Below are positions 18,944 through 29,155 of a stretch of DNA of 64,000 bases, piece by piece; the first letter of the stretch is position 1, and every line of letters begins with the position of its first letter. The DNA lies in assembly GCA_000755425.1 (NCBI GenBank), contig BBMT01000015.1, forward strand, positions 47,099 to 111,098. Direction: 5' to 3'. Position numbers and translations under genes: made by a program. The stretch comes from Vibrio maritimus. Its GTDB lineage: Bacteria > Pseudomonadota > Gammaproteobacteria > Enterobacterales > Vibrionaceae. The notes under the pieces were generated by a model that was given only the letters and a program-made list of their open reading frames with translations, was not told the DNA's origin and ran no database searches.

Positions 18944-19900
18944 CTAGATGTTGTCGTAAATACGTTTACCATCGCGCTGAGTTTCAAGCAGATATAAGTT
19001 CCACATGTACTGCTCAGGTTTATCACGCAACAGCTCTTCAATGGCGGCGTTCATCGCCCGTGCGTCTTGTTCTTCATCTCCAGTTGGGAAGTTGTCGATC
19101 GCTGGCAGAATGTGTACTTCGTACTTGCTAGTTTGGTCATTGTAGGCCGGCAGTACTGGTACCACCTTAGCACGAGACAGGCGCGACATTTTACCAAACC
19201 CTTTCAGGGTCGCTTTTTCTGCGGCAAAGAAGGGCACAAACACCGAGTTTTGTGGGCCATGATCTTCATCAGGCAGCCAATAACCGATGTAACCATCCTT
19301 GATGGAGCGAACAAACGGCTTCACGCCGGCGCTGCGGGCAAAGATACGCCCCCCATACTGCATGCGCTGGACATGCATCAGCCAATCACCGATTGGGTTG
19401 TTTTGTGGCTTCATGATGGTTGCCACTTTGTGGCCTTGAGCTGCTAGCATTACCGCAGGGTAGTCCACTGCCCACGCGTGCGGCGCCAAGATGATCACGT
19501 TCTCGCCCGCGTCCAGTAGCGGCAGTAGGTTCTCTTCACCAATCATCACACCACGATTTTGGTTGTGTTTGGTTGAGCGCACCAAAAACTCAGAGTAACC
19601 CAGTAGGTATTGGCCTGCCTTGGCAAAAGTCTCTTCAACGATGTGTTGGATCTCTTGTTCTGACTTCTCAGGAAAGCACTTTTCTAGGTTTAGGCGAGTA
19701 CGTCTGACGACGCGACCATTTTTACCGACAATGATCCCGGAAATATAGCGCGCGAAACGATCGCGAGGCTTAGCGGGAACAAAGGCTAGGAACACCGCCA
19801 GTAGGATGCCAAGCCAAGTGCCCCAGTGTTTTGGGTGTAAAAATGCCCACTGGAAACGAGGATCATAGAGGTTTTTATCGATATGTTCTTGATTGCTCAT
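18944..19900 (-). CDS. lpxM: Lipid A secondary acyltransferase, LpxM/LpxN type
   Basis: 318 residues of the LpxL/LpxM lysophospholipid acyltransferase-like family. One N-terminal membrane segment (WLGILLAVFLAFVPA) precedes the catalytic HX4D motif HAWAVD. Near the C-terminus, the family pattern YMWNLYLLETQRDGK is present. It adds a secondary acyl chain to Kdo-lipid A on the inner face of the inner membrane. In Vibrio cholerae the gene at this position (lpxN) transfers 3-hydroxylaurate, so that is a likely substrate. It starts 12 bases after lpxL in a slmA-lpxL-lpxM unit. Confidence 0.88.
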   Translation of the reverse strand: MSNQEHIDKNLYDPRFQWAFLHPKHWGTWLGILLAVFLAFVPAKPRDRFARYISGIIVGKNGRVVRRTRLNLEKCFPEKSEQEIQHIVEETFAKAGQYLLGYSEFLVRSTKHNQNRGVMIGEENLLPLLDAGENVIILAPHAWAVDYPAVMLAAQGHKVATIMKPQNNPIGDWLMHVQRMQYGGRIFARSAGVKPFVRSIKDGYIGYWLPDEDHGPQNSVFVPFFAAEKATLKGFGKMSRLSRAKVVPVLPAYNDQTSKYEVHILPAIDNFPTGDEEQDARAMNAAIEELLRDKPEQYMWNLYLLETQRDGKRIYDNI

Positions 19901-19912
19901 AATGCCTACTCG

Positions 19913-20852
19913 TTACAGATAGCGAGAGTTAGTTTTGGTTTCGTCAGGAACCGACTTAAATCGCTTGTGCATCCACAGCCATTGTTCTGGCGCACGCAAA
20001 ATGATCTTCTCTACGTAGTGATTCATTAGTGCTGCTGCGGCGACTTCATCTTTTTTGGATACTCGTCTTCAATGGAGATGTCAGCCATGATCTCATACTT
20101 ACCATCAGCATTTCTAAAACCAGAACCCGGAACGATCGCACACTTGCTGGTGTAAGCCAAAATACTGGTGCCTGTTGTAGTACAGGTTTCTTCCACAGCA
20201 AAGAAAGGTACGAACACAGATTTATTGTGGCCATAATCTTGATCCGGAAGGTAGAACAAACGGTGACCTTGACGCATGACGCGGATCATCGATTTTAAAT
20301 CGGTACGATAAATCAGTTTGTTGCCGTTGCGAGTACGACCGCGGTACTGGATGAACTCGTAAGCAGGATTACTGTGCGGGCGATAGGCGCCGTATCCTGG
20401 AAGCCCTAACACAGCAAAAGCGCGTGCGGTGATCTCAAGGTTAAGTGCGTGCACACAGCACAGCAGTACGCCTTTATTGTTGGCTTCGTGCTGCTTAAGT
20501 GCGCTGATGTCTTTCTCTACCAGAATGCGCTTGAAGCGCCAGGTTGGCCAAAACCAAGTAATGCCCGTTTCGATCAGCGCCATGCCAGAGTTCTTGAAGT
20601 TCTCTTCCACAAAGGCGTCGATATCTTGTGGGCTTTTTTCTGGAAATGCCAACTCTAGGTTACGACGTGCGATTTGAGCACGCTTGCCGCCAAAGCGCAT
20701 GGCGAATTTACCAAGGCCACGACCGAGTTTAAATAGCAGGGCGTAAGGTAGCAGGTTGACGATCAGTGCCAACAGGCCAAAGCTATCCACACGCCCCAGT
20801 GTTTGGGATGCAGCAGTGAGAGGCTGAAGTCCGGTTTTTTGTCAGTTTTCAT
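19913..20852 (-). CDS. lpxL: Lipid A secondary acyltransferase LpxL
   Basis: 313 residues after repair. The start MKTDKKPDFSLSLLHPKHWG at 20852 resembles the N-terminus of the neighbouring LpxM. The HX4E motif is HALNLE, and FYLPDQDYGHNKSVFVPFF is typical of the family. Two losses in homopolymers break the frame: near 20783 (TTT for TTTT) and near 20053 (six for seven A/T). The repaired C-terminus ends RFKSVPDETKTNSRYL. It is the first of two consecutive late acylation enzymes and starts 5 bases after slmA. Confidence 0.9.
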
Positions 20853-20857
20853 TAGCG

Positions 20858-21448
20858 TTATTGCAGTTGTAGTTTTAGCAGCGCCCAGTACTCGTCAAAG
20901 GTGGACGTAGGGGTGTATTTAAAATCAGAACGAACAAAGCGGTTCAAACTGCCTTCTACTTGACCTAGTAGCTGTGCGGCGAGGATCTTCTCATCGACAG
21001 GAAAGCTTTTGCCTTCACGAATTTTGCGCTCGCGCAAAATTTGACGCAGAGATGTCTCAATTCTTTCATACAGCTGATTAATTCGGTCACGTAATCGTTC
21101 ATTCTCAAACATTAGAGCATGACCAGAGAGAATGCGACTCAAACCTGGATTGCGCTCTGAAAACGCCAAAATCAATTGCAACACCAGACGAATGCGAGTC
21201 AGGGTGTCTTTTTCTTCATCTAAGATGCGGTTGATGCGAGACATGAGCGACTCTTCGATGAACTCAATCAGTCCTTCAAACATACGCGCTTTGCTTGGAA
21301 AATGACGATAGAGTGCCGCTTCAGACACACCAACTTGCTTGGCAAGTTTTGCGGTCGTGATGCGAGACGTCCCTTCGTTGGACTCAAGCATCTGAGCAAG
21401 AGCCTGAAGGATCTCCTCTTTTCGGTTCGACTTTCTCGTAGCGGACAT
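20858..21448 (-). CDS. slmA: Nucleoid occlusion factor SlmA
   Basis: 196 residues of the TetR fold. The N-terminal helix-turn-helix lies at about 25-55 (TTAKLAKQVGVSEAALYRHFPSK in pieces), followed by an alpha-helical dimer domain ending STFDEYWALLKLQLQ. SlmA binds specific chromosomal sites and blocks FtsZ ring assembly over the nucleoid. Its position between coaBC and lipid A genes is the Vibrio order. It is intact. Confidence 0.95.
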   Translation of the reverse strand: MSATRKSNRKEEILQALAQMLESNEGTSRITTAKLAKQVGVSEAALYRHFPSKARMFEGLIEFIEESLMSRINRILDEEKDTLTRIRLVLQLILAFSERNPGLSRILSGHALMFENERLRDRINQLYERIETSLRQILRERKIREGKSFPVDEKILAAQLLGQVEGSLNRFVRSDFKYTPTSTFDEYWALLKLQLQ

Positions 21449-21677
21449 AAATCCTATTCCTTTTGATTACTGCATGCCGAAATCAGCACGATAACGCCCA
21501 TAAGTGAATCTGTTAGTGTACCTAAGCGCGTTTTATCCACACAGTTCAACGTGCTAAATGGTTGAAGTGTGTAACAATCTATCTCGCAAGGTGGGCGAGC
21601 AGAGGGAGTGAGGCGGCGCAGTGTTTGTACCACGCAGCCTTTAACTGCTTAGCGTTAGCTGGCTATGTGTTAGCGAG

Positions 21678-22886
21678 CTATGCGTTGATGAGCTTAGCAC
21701 TGATGCACTCGAGAATAGCGCGGGCTAACTCGATTTTCTTTGCACTACCAAGCGCCTGCTGTCCGCCTTGCCAGTACACGGTAATCGCATTTGAATCGCT
21801 GTTAAAGCCTTGACCGGCAACAGAGACATCATTTGCACAAATTATATCCAGATTCTTACGAGAAAGCTTATCCAATGCGTAAGTTTCCACATCTTGGGTT
21901 TCTGCCGCAAAGCCAACGGTAAATGGACGAGATGCATTGAGTGATGCAACATCGGCGATGATGTCTGGGTTTTTCACCATCGCTATCTGCATATCATCGT
22001 TGTCTGCGGTCTTTTTGATTTTTTGCGTCGCGACATCGACTGGACGATAATCGGCGACTGCTGCACAGCCAATAAAGATATCGTGCGAGACTGCTGCGCC
22101 TAGGGATGCCTGGTGCATCTCTTGTGCGCTGGTCACATCGACGCGTGTAACGCCAACTGGCGTAGTAAGCGCAACAGGGCCTGCTATCAGTGTGACATTA
22201 GCGCCCATTTGACTGGCTGCTTCGGCAAGTGCGAAGCCCATTTTTCCAGAGCTATGGTTGGAGATATAGCGCACTGGATCAATCGCTTCACGAGTTGGGC
22301 CTGCGGTAATCACCACCGATTTTCCAGCTAAGGGTTTTGGGCCAAAGAACTGCTCACAGCGCTCAACCAACTGCATCGGCTCGAGCATGCGGCCTGGACC
22401 AACATCACCACAAGCTTGCTCACCTGCTGCAGGTCCCCAAATCATCATGCCACGACGGGAAAGCGTCGCGATGTTCTCTTGGGTGGCGGCATTGCGGTAC
22501 ATCTGTTGATTCATCGCCGGTGATACCGCGATAGGGGCATCTGTGGCGAGCACTAGCGTCGTCAGTAAGTCGTTCCCCATTCCGGCCGCCATGCGACCGA
22601 TGAGATCGGCGGTGGCGGGCGCAAGCAGTACTAAGTCTGCCCATTTAGCCAGTTCAATGTGTCCCATTGAGGCTTCAGCAGCAGGGTCGAGCAAGCTATC
22701 TGATACCGGTCTTCCCGAAACAGCTTGCATCGTCAGTGGTGTGATAAATTCTTTTGCCGCTTTGGTCATCACGACTTGAACCTCGGCACCACGTTCGATC
22801 AGGCGTCTGGTTAGCTCGGCACATTTATAGGCGGCGATGCCACCGCTAATACCAAGCAGTATTTTCTTACCCGCTAAAGTTTGCAT
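21678..22886 (-). CDS. coaBC: Bifunctional phosphopantothenoylcysteine decarboxylase / phosphopantothenate-cysteine ligase
   Basis: 402 residues. Start MQTLAGKKILLGISGGIAAYKC, with AAGGAG six bases upstream. The N-terminal flavoprotein CoaC half has SPAMNQQMY and the active-site stretch GEQACGDVGPGRM; the C-terminal CoaB half has VITAGPTREAIDPVRYISNHSSGKMG and the ligase motif KIKKTADNDD (pieces). It carries out two steps of coenzyme A synthesis. It is divergent from radC and intact. Confidence 0.95.
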   Translation of the reverse strand: MQTLAGKKILLGISGGIAAYKCAELTRRLIERGAEVQVVMTKAAKEFITPLTMQAVSGRPVSDSLLDPAAEASMGHIELAKWADLVLLAPATADLIGRMAAGMGNDLLTTLVLATDAPIAVSPAMNQQMYRNAATQENIATLSRRGMMIWGPAAGEQACGDVGPGRMLEPMQLVERCEQFFGPKPLAGKSVVITAGPTREAIDPVRYISNHSSGKMGFALAEAASQMGANVTLIAGPVALTTPVGVTRVDVTSAQEMHQASLGAAVSHDIFIGCAAVADYRPVDVATQKIKKTADNDDMQIAMVKNPDIIADVASLNASRPFTVGFAAETQDVETYALDKLSRKNLDIICANDVSVAGQGFNSDSNAITVYWQGGQQALGSAKKIELARAILECISAKLINA

Positions 22887-23114
22887 AGCTTGCTCCTTAC
22901 AATTTTCTGCGGCTAAGATAGCAAAAGCCATGCTCCGCCGCTACTGTCGTACCACTGGCACAAGATTTCCCCCACCTTTGCAACAAACCCTCACTAACAA
23001 ACTGAACAATTACATAAAGTCACTTCTAGGCTCGCAGCCTATCACCTGTTCACTGTAACTTCTGATGTTATGCGTCATAACAGCTCTAATGTTTAATTTC
23101 CCCTCTATATAGCT

Positions 23115-23788
23115 ATGACATTACATCAGCTCCCCAAAGACTCCATGCCGCGAGAAAATTACTTAGCCGAGGCAGTCACGCGCTTTCCGATGCTGAGCTA
23201 CTGGCGATATTTTTACGAACCGGAATAAAAGGTAAGAATGTGATTCAGCTTGCTGATGATCTGCTTGCTGAGTTTGGTTCCTTGCGAGCGCTGTTTTCTG
23301 CGACCAATGATGAGTTTTGTCGGCATAAAGGGCTTGGTGTTGCCAAGTATGTACAGCTTCAAGCGGTACTGGAAATGAGTCAGCGCTATCTATCGGAGAC
23401 TTTGCAGCGTGGTGATAGTTTAAATAGCCCTGAGCACACCAAGCACTATTTGATGTCGATACTGCGCGATCGCCAACGAGAAGCCTTCTATATATTGTTT
23501 TTGGATAACCAAAATCGAGTGATTGCTGATGAGGTGATGTTTGAAGGCACCATAGATGCGGCCTCCGTTTATCCTAGAGAAGTGGTTAAGCGTGCGTTAG
23601 AGCATAACGCGGCGGCGCTAATACTGGCTCATAACCACCCATCTGGGATTGCTGAGCCGAGTCAGGCCGACAGAAGGATCACCAGAAGATTGAGTGATGC
23701 ACTCGGGCTTGTCGATATTCGCGTGCTCGACCATTTTGTGATTGGCGATGGGGAAGTGGTCTCGTTTGCCGAAAGAGGCTGGATTTAG
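23115..23788 (+). CDS. radC: RadC family JAB-domain protein
   Basis: 224 residues after repair. One A is missing near 23157 (MPRE-KLLSRG), which otherwise ends the frame early. The N-terminal helix-hairpin-helix region reads ALSDAELLAIFLRTG, and the C-terminal JAB/MPN domain has the metal motif HNHPSGIAEPSQAD. The family's biochemical role is unsettled despite the name. The start MTLHQLPKDSMPRE is typical. Confidence 0.9.
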
Positions 23789-23946
23789 CCTTTTAAACAG
23801 TAGAAAGCGTTTTTTATTGTAATAACTGTGATACAGAGCTTTTGTTTTGGTGATTTTCTGCTATGATTCGCGCACTAAATTATCAACCAACATCAGCTCA
23901 AAGTGAAAAAGATCAGCAAATCCTTAAAAAAGGATCTGTTCGGGTC

Positions 23947-23975
23947 TTGAGCAATGCATGTCAAGTTAGTATAAT
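23947..23975 (+). promoter_or_regulatory. Sigma-70 promoter of rpmB-rpmG
   Basis: TTGAGC (23947-23952) and a perfect TATAAT (23970-23975) are 17 bases apart, followed by GCGCGACC. About 110 bases of leader separate it from rpmB. Confidence 0.75.
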
Positions 23976-24087
23976 GCGCGACCTTTGATAGCCTTGTATG
24001 GGTATTCCATAATGGTTATGGCCTCTTATAATTGAGGTTCGGCCACCAAGGTTGATATCGAGCTGAAACGATTTGGAGAAGACATTC

Positions 24088-24324
24088 ATGTCCCGAGTAT
24101 GCCAAGTAACTGGTAAGCGTCCTGTAACGGGTAACAACCGTTCACACGCACGAAATGCTACCAAGCGTCGTTTTCTGCCGAACCTACAAACTCATCGTTT
24201 CTGGGTAGAAAGCGAAAAACGCTTTGTTAAACTACGTCTAACCGCTAAGGGTATGCGTATTATTGATAAGAAAGGCATCGATGCTGTTCTTGTTGATATT
24301 CGCGCTCGTGGCGAGAACGTATAA
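24088..24324 (+). CDS. rpmB: 50S ribosomal protein L28
   Basis: 78 residues, the full length. MSRVCQVTGKRPVTGNNRSH is the conserved L28 start, basic throughout and ending DIRARGENV. The ATG at 24088 follows GGAGAAGACATTC; an upstream in-frame ATG at 24073 is not likely. It is cotranscribed with rpmG 13 bases on. Confidence 0.97.
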   Translation: MSRVCQVTGKRPVTGNNRSHARNATKRRFLPNLQTHRFWVESEKRFVKLRLTAKGMRIIDKKGIDAVLVDIRARGENV

Positions 24325-24337
24325 GAGGAATTAAGCA

Positions 24338-24505
24338 ATGGCTAAAGGCATTCGTGAGAAAATTCGTCTAGTATCTTCTGCAGGTACTGGTCACTTCTAC
24401 ACAACTGACAAGAACAAGCGTAACATGCCAGGCAAATTTGAGATCAAAAAGTTTGATCCAGTTGTTCGCCAACACGTTATGTACAAAGAAGCTAAAATCA
24501 AGTAA
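24338..24505 (+). CDS. rpmG: 50S ribosomal protein L33
   Basis: 55 residues: begins MAKGIREKIRLVSSAGTGHF and ends YKEAKIK. Length and sequence fit L33. It contains no CxxC zinc pair, so it is the zinc-free (C-minus) form. AAGAGGAA precedes the ATG. The gene completes the rpmB-rpmG operon. Confidence 0.97.
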   Translation: MAKGIREKIRLVSSAGTGHFYTTDKNKRNMPGKFEIKKFDPVVRQHVMYKEAKIK

Positions 24506-24532
24506 TTGATAAGTTTCTGCTTGTAAGTATTG

Positions 24533-24558
24533 AAAACCCAGCTTCGGCTGGGTTTTTT
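24533..24558. terminator. Terminator after rpmG
   Basis: AAAACCCAGC-TTCG-GCTGGGTTTTTT is a classic UUCG-loop hairpin with a T-run. It also stands near the convergent end of trmL. Confidence 0.93.
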
Positions 24559-24603
24559 ATTGCCTGAAATTCAGGCTCGGGTAACGCTTTCGCTAAAAAG
24601 GGC

Positions 24604-25080
24604 TTAAACCGCCCCTTCAAAACCAAACTGTCGCCACGCCTCATAGGCAATAATCGCCACTGCATTGGATAAGTTTAGACTGCGCGCATCTGGCATCATA
24701 GGAATGCGAATACGCTGCTCCATTGGAAGGCTTTCAATCACTTCTGCAGGTAAGCCACGAGTTTCTGGACCAAACAACAACACATCGCCTTGCTGGTACT
24801 TCGCATCGGTATGGTGACCAGTGGTTTTTGTGGTGCAAGCAAACAAGCGATAGTTCGGGTTGTTTTCTTCTAAGTAAGCGAGAAATGCTGCGTAGTCTTT
24901 GTGGCGTTTTACGCGCGCAAGATCGTGATAGTCGAGACCTGCACGGCGCACTTTCTTCTCTTCTAAATCAAAACCAAGCGGTTCAATAAGGTGTAGATTT
25001 GCACCGCAGTTGGCACAAAGACGGATGATGTTTCCGGTGTTTGGAGCAATTTCTGGCTCGTAGAGGGCGATATCAAACAT
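24604..25080 (-). CDS. trmL: tRNA (cytidine/uridine-34-2'-O)-methyltransferase TrmL
   Basis: 158 residues of the SPOUT superfamily, short form without an RNA-binding extension. It starts MFDIALYEPEIAPNTGNIIR. The C-terminal knot that binds S-adenosylmethionine contains LLFGPETRGLP and the end RSLNLSNAVAIIAYEAWRQ. TrmL methylates the 2'-O of the wobble base in certain leucine tRNAs. It is intact. Confidence 0.93.
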   Translation of the reverse strand: MFDIALYEPEIAPNTGNIIRLCANCGANLHLIEPLGFDLEEKKVRRAGLDYHDLARVKRHKDYAAFLAYLEENNPNYRLFACTTKTTGHHTDAKYQQGDVLLFGPETRGLPAEVIESLPMEQRIRIPMMPDARSLNLSNAVAIIAYEAWRQFGFEGAV

Positions 25081-25187
25081 ATTGGCTGTCGACTCATACT
25101 AAACAATGAGATGAGTATACCTGAAGTGGACAGTAAAGCGATGGGGAGAGGAATACAGCGCACGCAAAGGCGCACGCTGTAATGTTT

Positions 25188-26312
25188 TTAAAGCTTATCC
25201 GTTACTGCCAGCGTCGCCGCCACCATGTCATGACCAAACTTAATACTGCGCTCAGGCGACCAACCATACAAAGGATCTGGATAGTTGTTATTGTCCTTGA
25301 ACGGCATCTCAATGGTGTATGACAAGCAGCGGAACTGCTCAGCAACCCAGTTTGAGCCGACGGTTAGATTTGCCTTACCTGGCTCATCTTTGTCATAGCC
25401 GTAATCGTCTTGGAACTCAGGAGTAATGGTGAGTAGTGCTTGTTTGAACGCATTCTCAAGACCGGCGTGTCTCTCATCATAAGAAGGAATGCCTTCAGAG
25501 CCTGCTGCAAAGTTGTATGGGATCGCTTCATCACCATGAATGTCCAAGAACATGTCTACGCCCGTCTGAAGCATCTTTTCGCGTACTAGGAACACCTCTG
25601 GGCTTTTCTCCATAGAAGGCGCTTGCCACTCACGGTTTAGGTTGACGCCAACCGCGTTAGTGCGCAGGTGACCGCGGTTTGCGCCATCTGGGTTCATGTT
25701 TGGTACTACATAGAGCACGGCTTTTTCTAGCAGCGCTTGCGCAGTGGTGTCGGTTTCATCGACAAGGCGCTGGATCAGGCCTTCCATAAACCATTCTGCC
25801 ATGGTCTCGCCTGGATGCTGACGAGCAATTACCCAAATGTTCTTTTTACCTTCTTCTGGTTCGCCAAAAGTCAGCAGCGACATGTCGTTATTGTCTAACG
25901 TGTGGCCTAGGGTCTCAAGGGTGCAGTGGTGCTCAGTTTGCGCCATGTGCAGAAGATCGAGGTGGCGGTCATAAGAGTAGGGTGCAAAGTAAGCGAAATA
26001 CATGGAGCCGCGCTCAGGTAGCACGTTGAAACTCAGTGTGTCTCCATCGAACTCAGATGGAATACGGAACCATTCTTCGCGGTCGTAAGAAGCAACCACA
26101 TCATAGCCTTTCCAACCTTCAGGATAGGCTGACTTTGCCAAATCGAGGATCTTGATGGTGTGGGATTGTTCAGCCTGAGTTTCTAGGCGGAAATGAAACC
26201 ACTGATAAAACTCAGACTGATGGTCGTTTTGTATCTTTAGCTGGATATCGTCTTTATTCTCAATGCTGACAACTTCAATGTTGCCACTTTCGAAATTGCT
26301 GAAGATCTTCAT
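25188..26312 (-). CDS. M14 family zinc carboxypeptidase (cytosolic carboxypeptidase-like)
   Basis: 374 residues. There is an N-terminal beta-rich domain (about 1-125) as in cytosolic carboxypeptidases. The M14 domain that follows has the zinc ligands in HPGE (His and Glu), substrate-binding NMNPDGANRGH and NLNRE, the third ligand in FLDIHGDE, and the catalytic Glu in YTIEMPF. It has no signal peptide, so it should act in the cytoplasm. Eukaryotic relatives trim glutamates from proteins; the bacterial substrate is unknown. It is intact. Confidence 0.88.
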   Translation of the reverse strand: MKIFSNFESGNIEVVSIENKDDIQLKIQNDHQSEFYQWFHFRLETQAEQSHTIKILDLAKSAYPEGWKGYDVVASYDREEWFRIPSEFDGDTLSFNVLPERGSMYFAYFAPYSYDRHLDLLHMAQTEHHCTLETLGHTLDNNDMSLLTFGEPEEGKKNIWVIARQHPGETMAEWFMEGLIQRLVDETDTTAQALLEKAVLYVVPNMNPDGANRGHLRTNAVGVNLNREWQAPSMEKSPEVFLVREKMLQTGVDMFLDIHGDEAIPYNFAAGSEGIPSYDERHAGLENAFKQALLTITPEFQDDYGYDKDEPGKANLTVGSNWVAEQFRCLSYTIEMPFKDNNNYPDPLYGWSPERSIKFGHDMVAATLAVTDKL

Positions 26313-26395
26313 CTGCTTGATTCTCTTATTGTGTTGAGCATGAGCCGGAAGGCTACCACAAAGAGTGTAGAATCAATATCGCTTCGTTGCCTGAT

Positions 26396-27779
26396 TTATA
26401 GTGGCAGCTCTACGTGCATTTTTAGACCGCCTAATTCACTACGTGATGCCATGATTTGGCCGCGATGTTGAAGAATCGCGCTTTGCGTAATTGCCAGCCC
26501 TAAGCCAGTACCACCTGAGTCGCGATCGCGAGCGGTAGAAACCCGGTAAAACGGCCTAAAGATATCGTCAAGTTCATCATCAGGTACCCCAGGGCCATCG
26601 TCTTCAACAATAATGTGCAGCATGTCATCGTGTTGATACAGCGAGATATTGATCTCGGACTCACCATAGCGGATCGCATTACGTACGATGTTTTCTATGG
26701 CACTCATGAGTAGCTTAGGGTTACCGACGATAGAGAGTTCAGGAATTGTAGAGAAGTGCAAAGTTTTGCCTACTTGCTCGGCCTCAAACTGAGCATCACT
26801 GAAGATCTCCTCCCAAAGGCTGCTTGCTGGCTGACTTTCGCGGGTAACATGACTGTCGGTGTTCATGCGAGACAGCTCCAAAAGCTCGGCAATCATTTGC
26901 TCAAGACGCTGGCTTCCGTGTCTATGCGGGTCAGTTCTGCGCTCTCACCTTGCTTACGGGCCGCGAGACCTGTCGCCATACGAAGTCTTGTTAGAGGTGA
27001 ACGCAGCTCGTGGGAGATGTCTGAAAGCAGCCTTTGCTGACCAGAAATCATTTGATTCACCGCCAGTACCATCTGGTTAAAACTTTGTCCTGCTTGCTTA
27101 AACTCTGTCGTGCCAGTTTCTAGAGTCGGATCTGGGTTGAACTCTCCTTTGGCAACACGCTTGGCGGCGCGCTCAAGACGGCGAGCTGGTTGGCTCAGTG
27201 CCCATGCTAGCCAAAGCAGAAGCGGTGTGCTGACCGCCATCACCACTAACAAGAGCTGGAATGGCTTATCAAACATTCTGAGTAAAACGGCGGAGGTTGA
27301 TTCCAGCGCATACCGATATAAAGGTCATACTCTTGCTTGGCTAAGTTAATCGGTACAGGGCCAACTAGCATGTAACGGCCGTAGAGTTTTTGCATCGGCT
27401 TATCGAACGTATCAACCGAGGTAATGAAGTTTTTGAGCATGCGTTCTTTAAAATCGACATGTTTTTGAGTGCTTAAGATGTTGCCGGCTTTATCGACAAT
27501 GAAGAAGCTTGGTCCTTTTGTCTTGCGGTCTTTATTGTGCATGCGCTCGGACTTATCCAGCTGATAGACAATACGACCAATACTTGATTCGTTGACAAAC
27601 TGACGTTCAATTCTGTCGCGAGATGCTTTTATCTGACCAAGCGTCTCGGTGGAGACTTCTCTCGCTACGCGAGGATCGAGGTGGGGCAGTGCCAGTACCG
27701 CAATCAGTACCAGCAACATGGTAAACCAAAAGATCGCAAAAATTCGGCCGTAGAGGCTGCTGATTTTTGGCAGTTTCAT
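26396..27779 (-). CDS. cpxA: Envelope stress sensor histidine kinase CpxA
   Basis: 461 residues after repair. Two membrane segments (IFAIFWFTMLLVLIAVL and LLLVVMAVSTPLLLWLAWAL) flank a periplasmic sensor domain. After a HAMP domain come the H-box DISHELRSPLTRLR, N-box IENIVRNAIRYG and GTGLGLAITQS. CpxA phosphorylates CpxR when envelope proteins misfold. Two lost bases (near 27286 in a T-run and near 26912, CC for CCC) split the frame. It starts 2 bases after the cpxR stop. Confidence 0.93.
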
Positions 27780-27781
27780 GC

Positions 27782-28464
27782 TTACTCCTTCACCAATAAG
27801 TAGCCACGGCCGCGCAAGGTTTTAATTCTTGGCTTGCCATCGCTCTTCTCTGGCAGCTTTTTGCGTAAATTTGAGACGTGCATATCTACTGCTCGGTCGA
27901 ACGCTGAAAGGCGTTTGCCGAGTACTTCAAGACTCAGCGCTTCTTTGGTTAGCGTTTCCCCTGGGTGCTGGACGAAATAGTGCAGCAGCGCAAATTCGGT
28001 AGTGGTTAATTCGAGAGTCTGGCTTTGGCACGTCGCTTCTTGTTTGGCTGGGAACACTTGAATGTCGTCAAAACGTATTCCATCGGATGAATTTGATTCT
28101 GACTTGGTACTGGTGCGTCTTAATATGGCCTTAATACGAGCAAGCAGCTCTCGGTCGCTAAATGGCTTAGGTAGATAGTCATCGGCGCCAAGTTCAAGAC
28201 CAATCACACGGTCTATCTCTTCACCTTTTGCCGTAAGCATCAATACTGGGGTATCCCAATTTTCGCGTAGCTTCTTAAGCGTATCCATACCATTGAGACG
28301 CGGCATCATCACATCCATCAATACTAAATCAATGGCCTCGCTCATTGCCTCTAAGCCAGCAAAACCATCGTTGGCTTCTGAAACTTCAAAGCTTCATAGC
28401 TTAAAATGTCTTTGAGAAGACTGGTTAGCTCGGTGTCGTCATCGATAAGAAGAATGTGTGCCAT
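27782..28464 (-). CDS. cpxR: Envelope stress response regulator CpxR
   Basis: 227 residues after repair. The receiver begins MAHILLIDDDTELTSLLKDI, with the phospho-Asp in LVLMDVMMPRLNG and Lys in YLPKPFSD. The C-terminal winged helix of the OmpR type has TTTEFALLHYFVQHPGE and RGRGYLLVKE. A missing G near 28394 (SYEGFEVSEA) breaks the frame near the N-terminus. Two CpxR-type sites lie between cpxR and cpxP, so both transcripts should be autoregulated. Confidence 0.94.
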
Positions 28465-28526
28465 GATCTACCTCGGTATTGTTGTGCTCTGTAATAATAA
28501 AGCGTTCGTGGCTCAAAAAAGCGATC

Positions 28527-28562
28527 TTTACGATTCTTTACGCTCACTGTACGTTGCTTTAC
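28527..28562. promoter_or_regulatory. CpxR binding sites between cpxR and cpxP
   Basis: TTTAC-GATTC-TTTAC (28527-28541) is an exact match to the reverse of the CpxR consensus GTAAA-N5-GTAAA. A second, weaker site TGTAC-GTTGC-TTTAC follows at 28548-28562. The position in the divergent cpxR/cpxP gap fits classic Cpx autoregulation. Confidence 0.85.
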
Positions 28563-28633
28563 GCCTCAGCTTCTATTCTATACTCAAGCGCTGCAGAGGC
28601 AGCCATGGCATGAATCACATAAGGGTAAAGATT

Positions 28634-29155
28634 ATGAAATTTTCAAAGAAATGGGTTATCGCTGCAACTGTTCTTCCACTCGCGCTAGGTTCTGCCAGTG
28701 CACTCGCTTATGGCGGTGGTAAAGGTGGTCATCACGGTAAAGGTGGCGAAGGCATGTGTGGCGGTTTTGACGGCAAACGCATGTTCCGCGAACTAGACCT
28801 AACTGATGCACAAAAAGAGCAAATGAAGCAGCTACGTGATTCGAACAAAGCGCAGATGAAACAGAAGTTTGATGGTGATTTCACAGCTAAGAAAGCAGAA
28901 ATGCAAGCACGCCAGCAGCAGATGCAAGATCTAGTATTAGCCGACACATTTGATGCAGATGCGGCGAACGCATTGGCAACGCAAATGGTTGAGAAGCAAG
29001 CAGAGCGCCGCGTGAAGATGCTTGAGAAGCAACATGAAATGATGAGCATCTTGACGCCAGAGCAGAAAGAGAAGTTTAAAGAGCTGTCTCAAGAGCGCAT
29101 GGAAAAATGCTGGTCGAAAATGGAAAAACGTGCAGAAAAACGTGCTTCTGAGTAA
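28634..29155 (+). CDS. cpxP: Periplasmic stress protein CpxP/Spy family
   Basis: 173 residues. A signal peptide (MKFSKKWVIAATVLPLALGS, cut after ALA) is followed by a Gly/His-rich stretch (YGGGKGGHHGKGGEG) that could bind metal. The mature helical protein has two LTxxQ motifs, LTDAQKEQM and LTPEQKEKF, that define the family. It helps tune CpxA and may act as a periplasmic chaperone. The CpxR sites are directly upstream. Confidence 0.9.
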   Translation: MKFSKKWVIAATVLPLALGSASALAYGGGKGGHHGKGGEGMCGGFDGKRMFRELDLTDAQKEQMKQLRDSNKAQMKQKFDGDFTAKKAEMQARQQQMQDLVLADTFDADAANALATQMVEKQAERRVKMLEKQHEMMSILTPEQKEKFKELSQERMEKCWSKMEKRAEKRASE

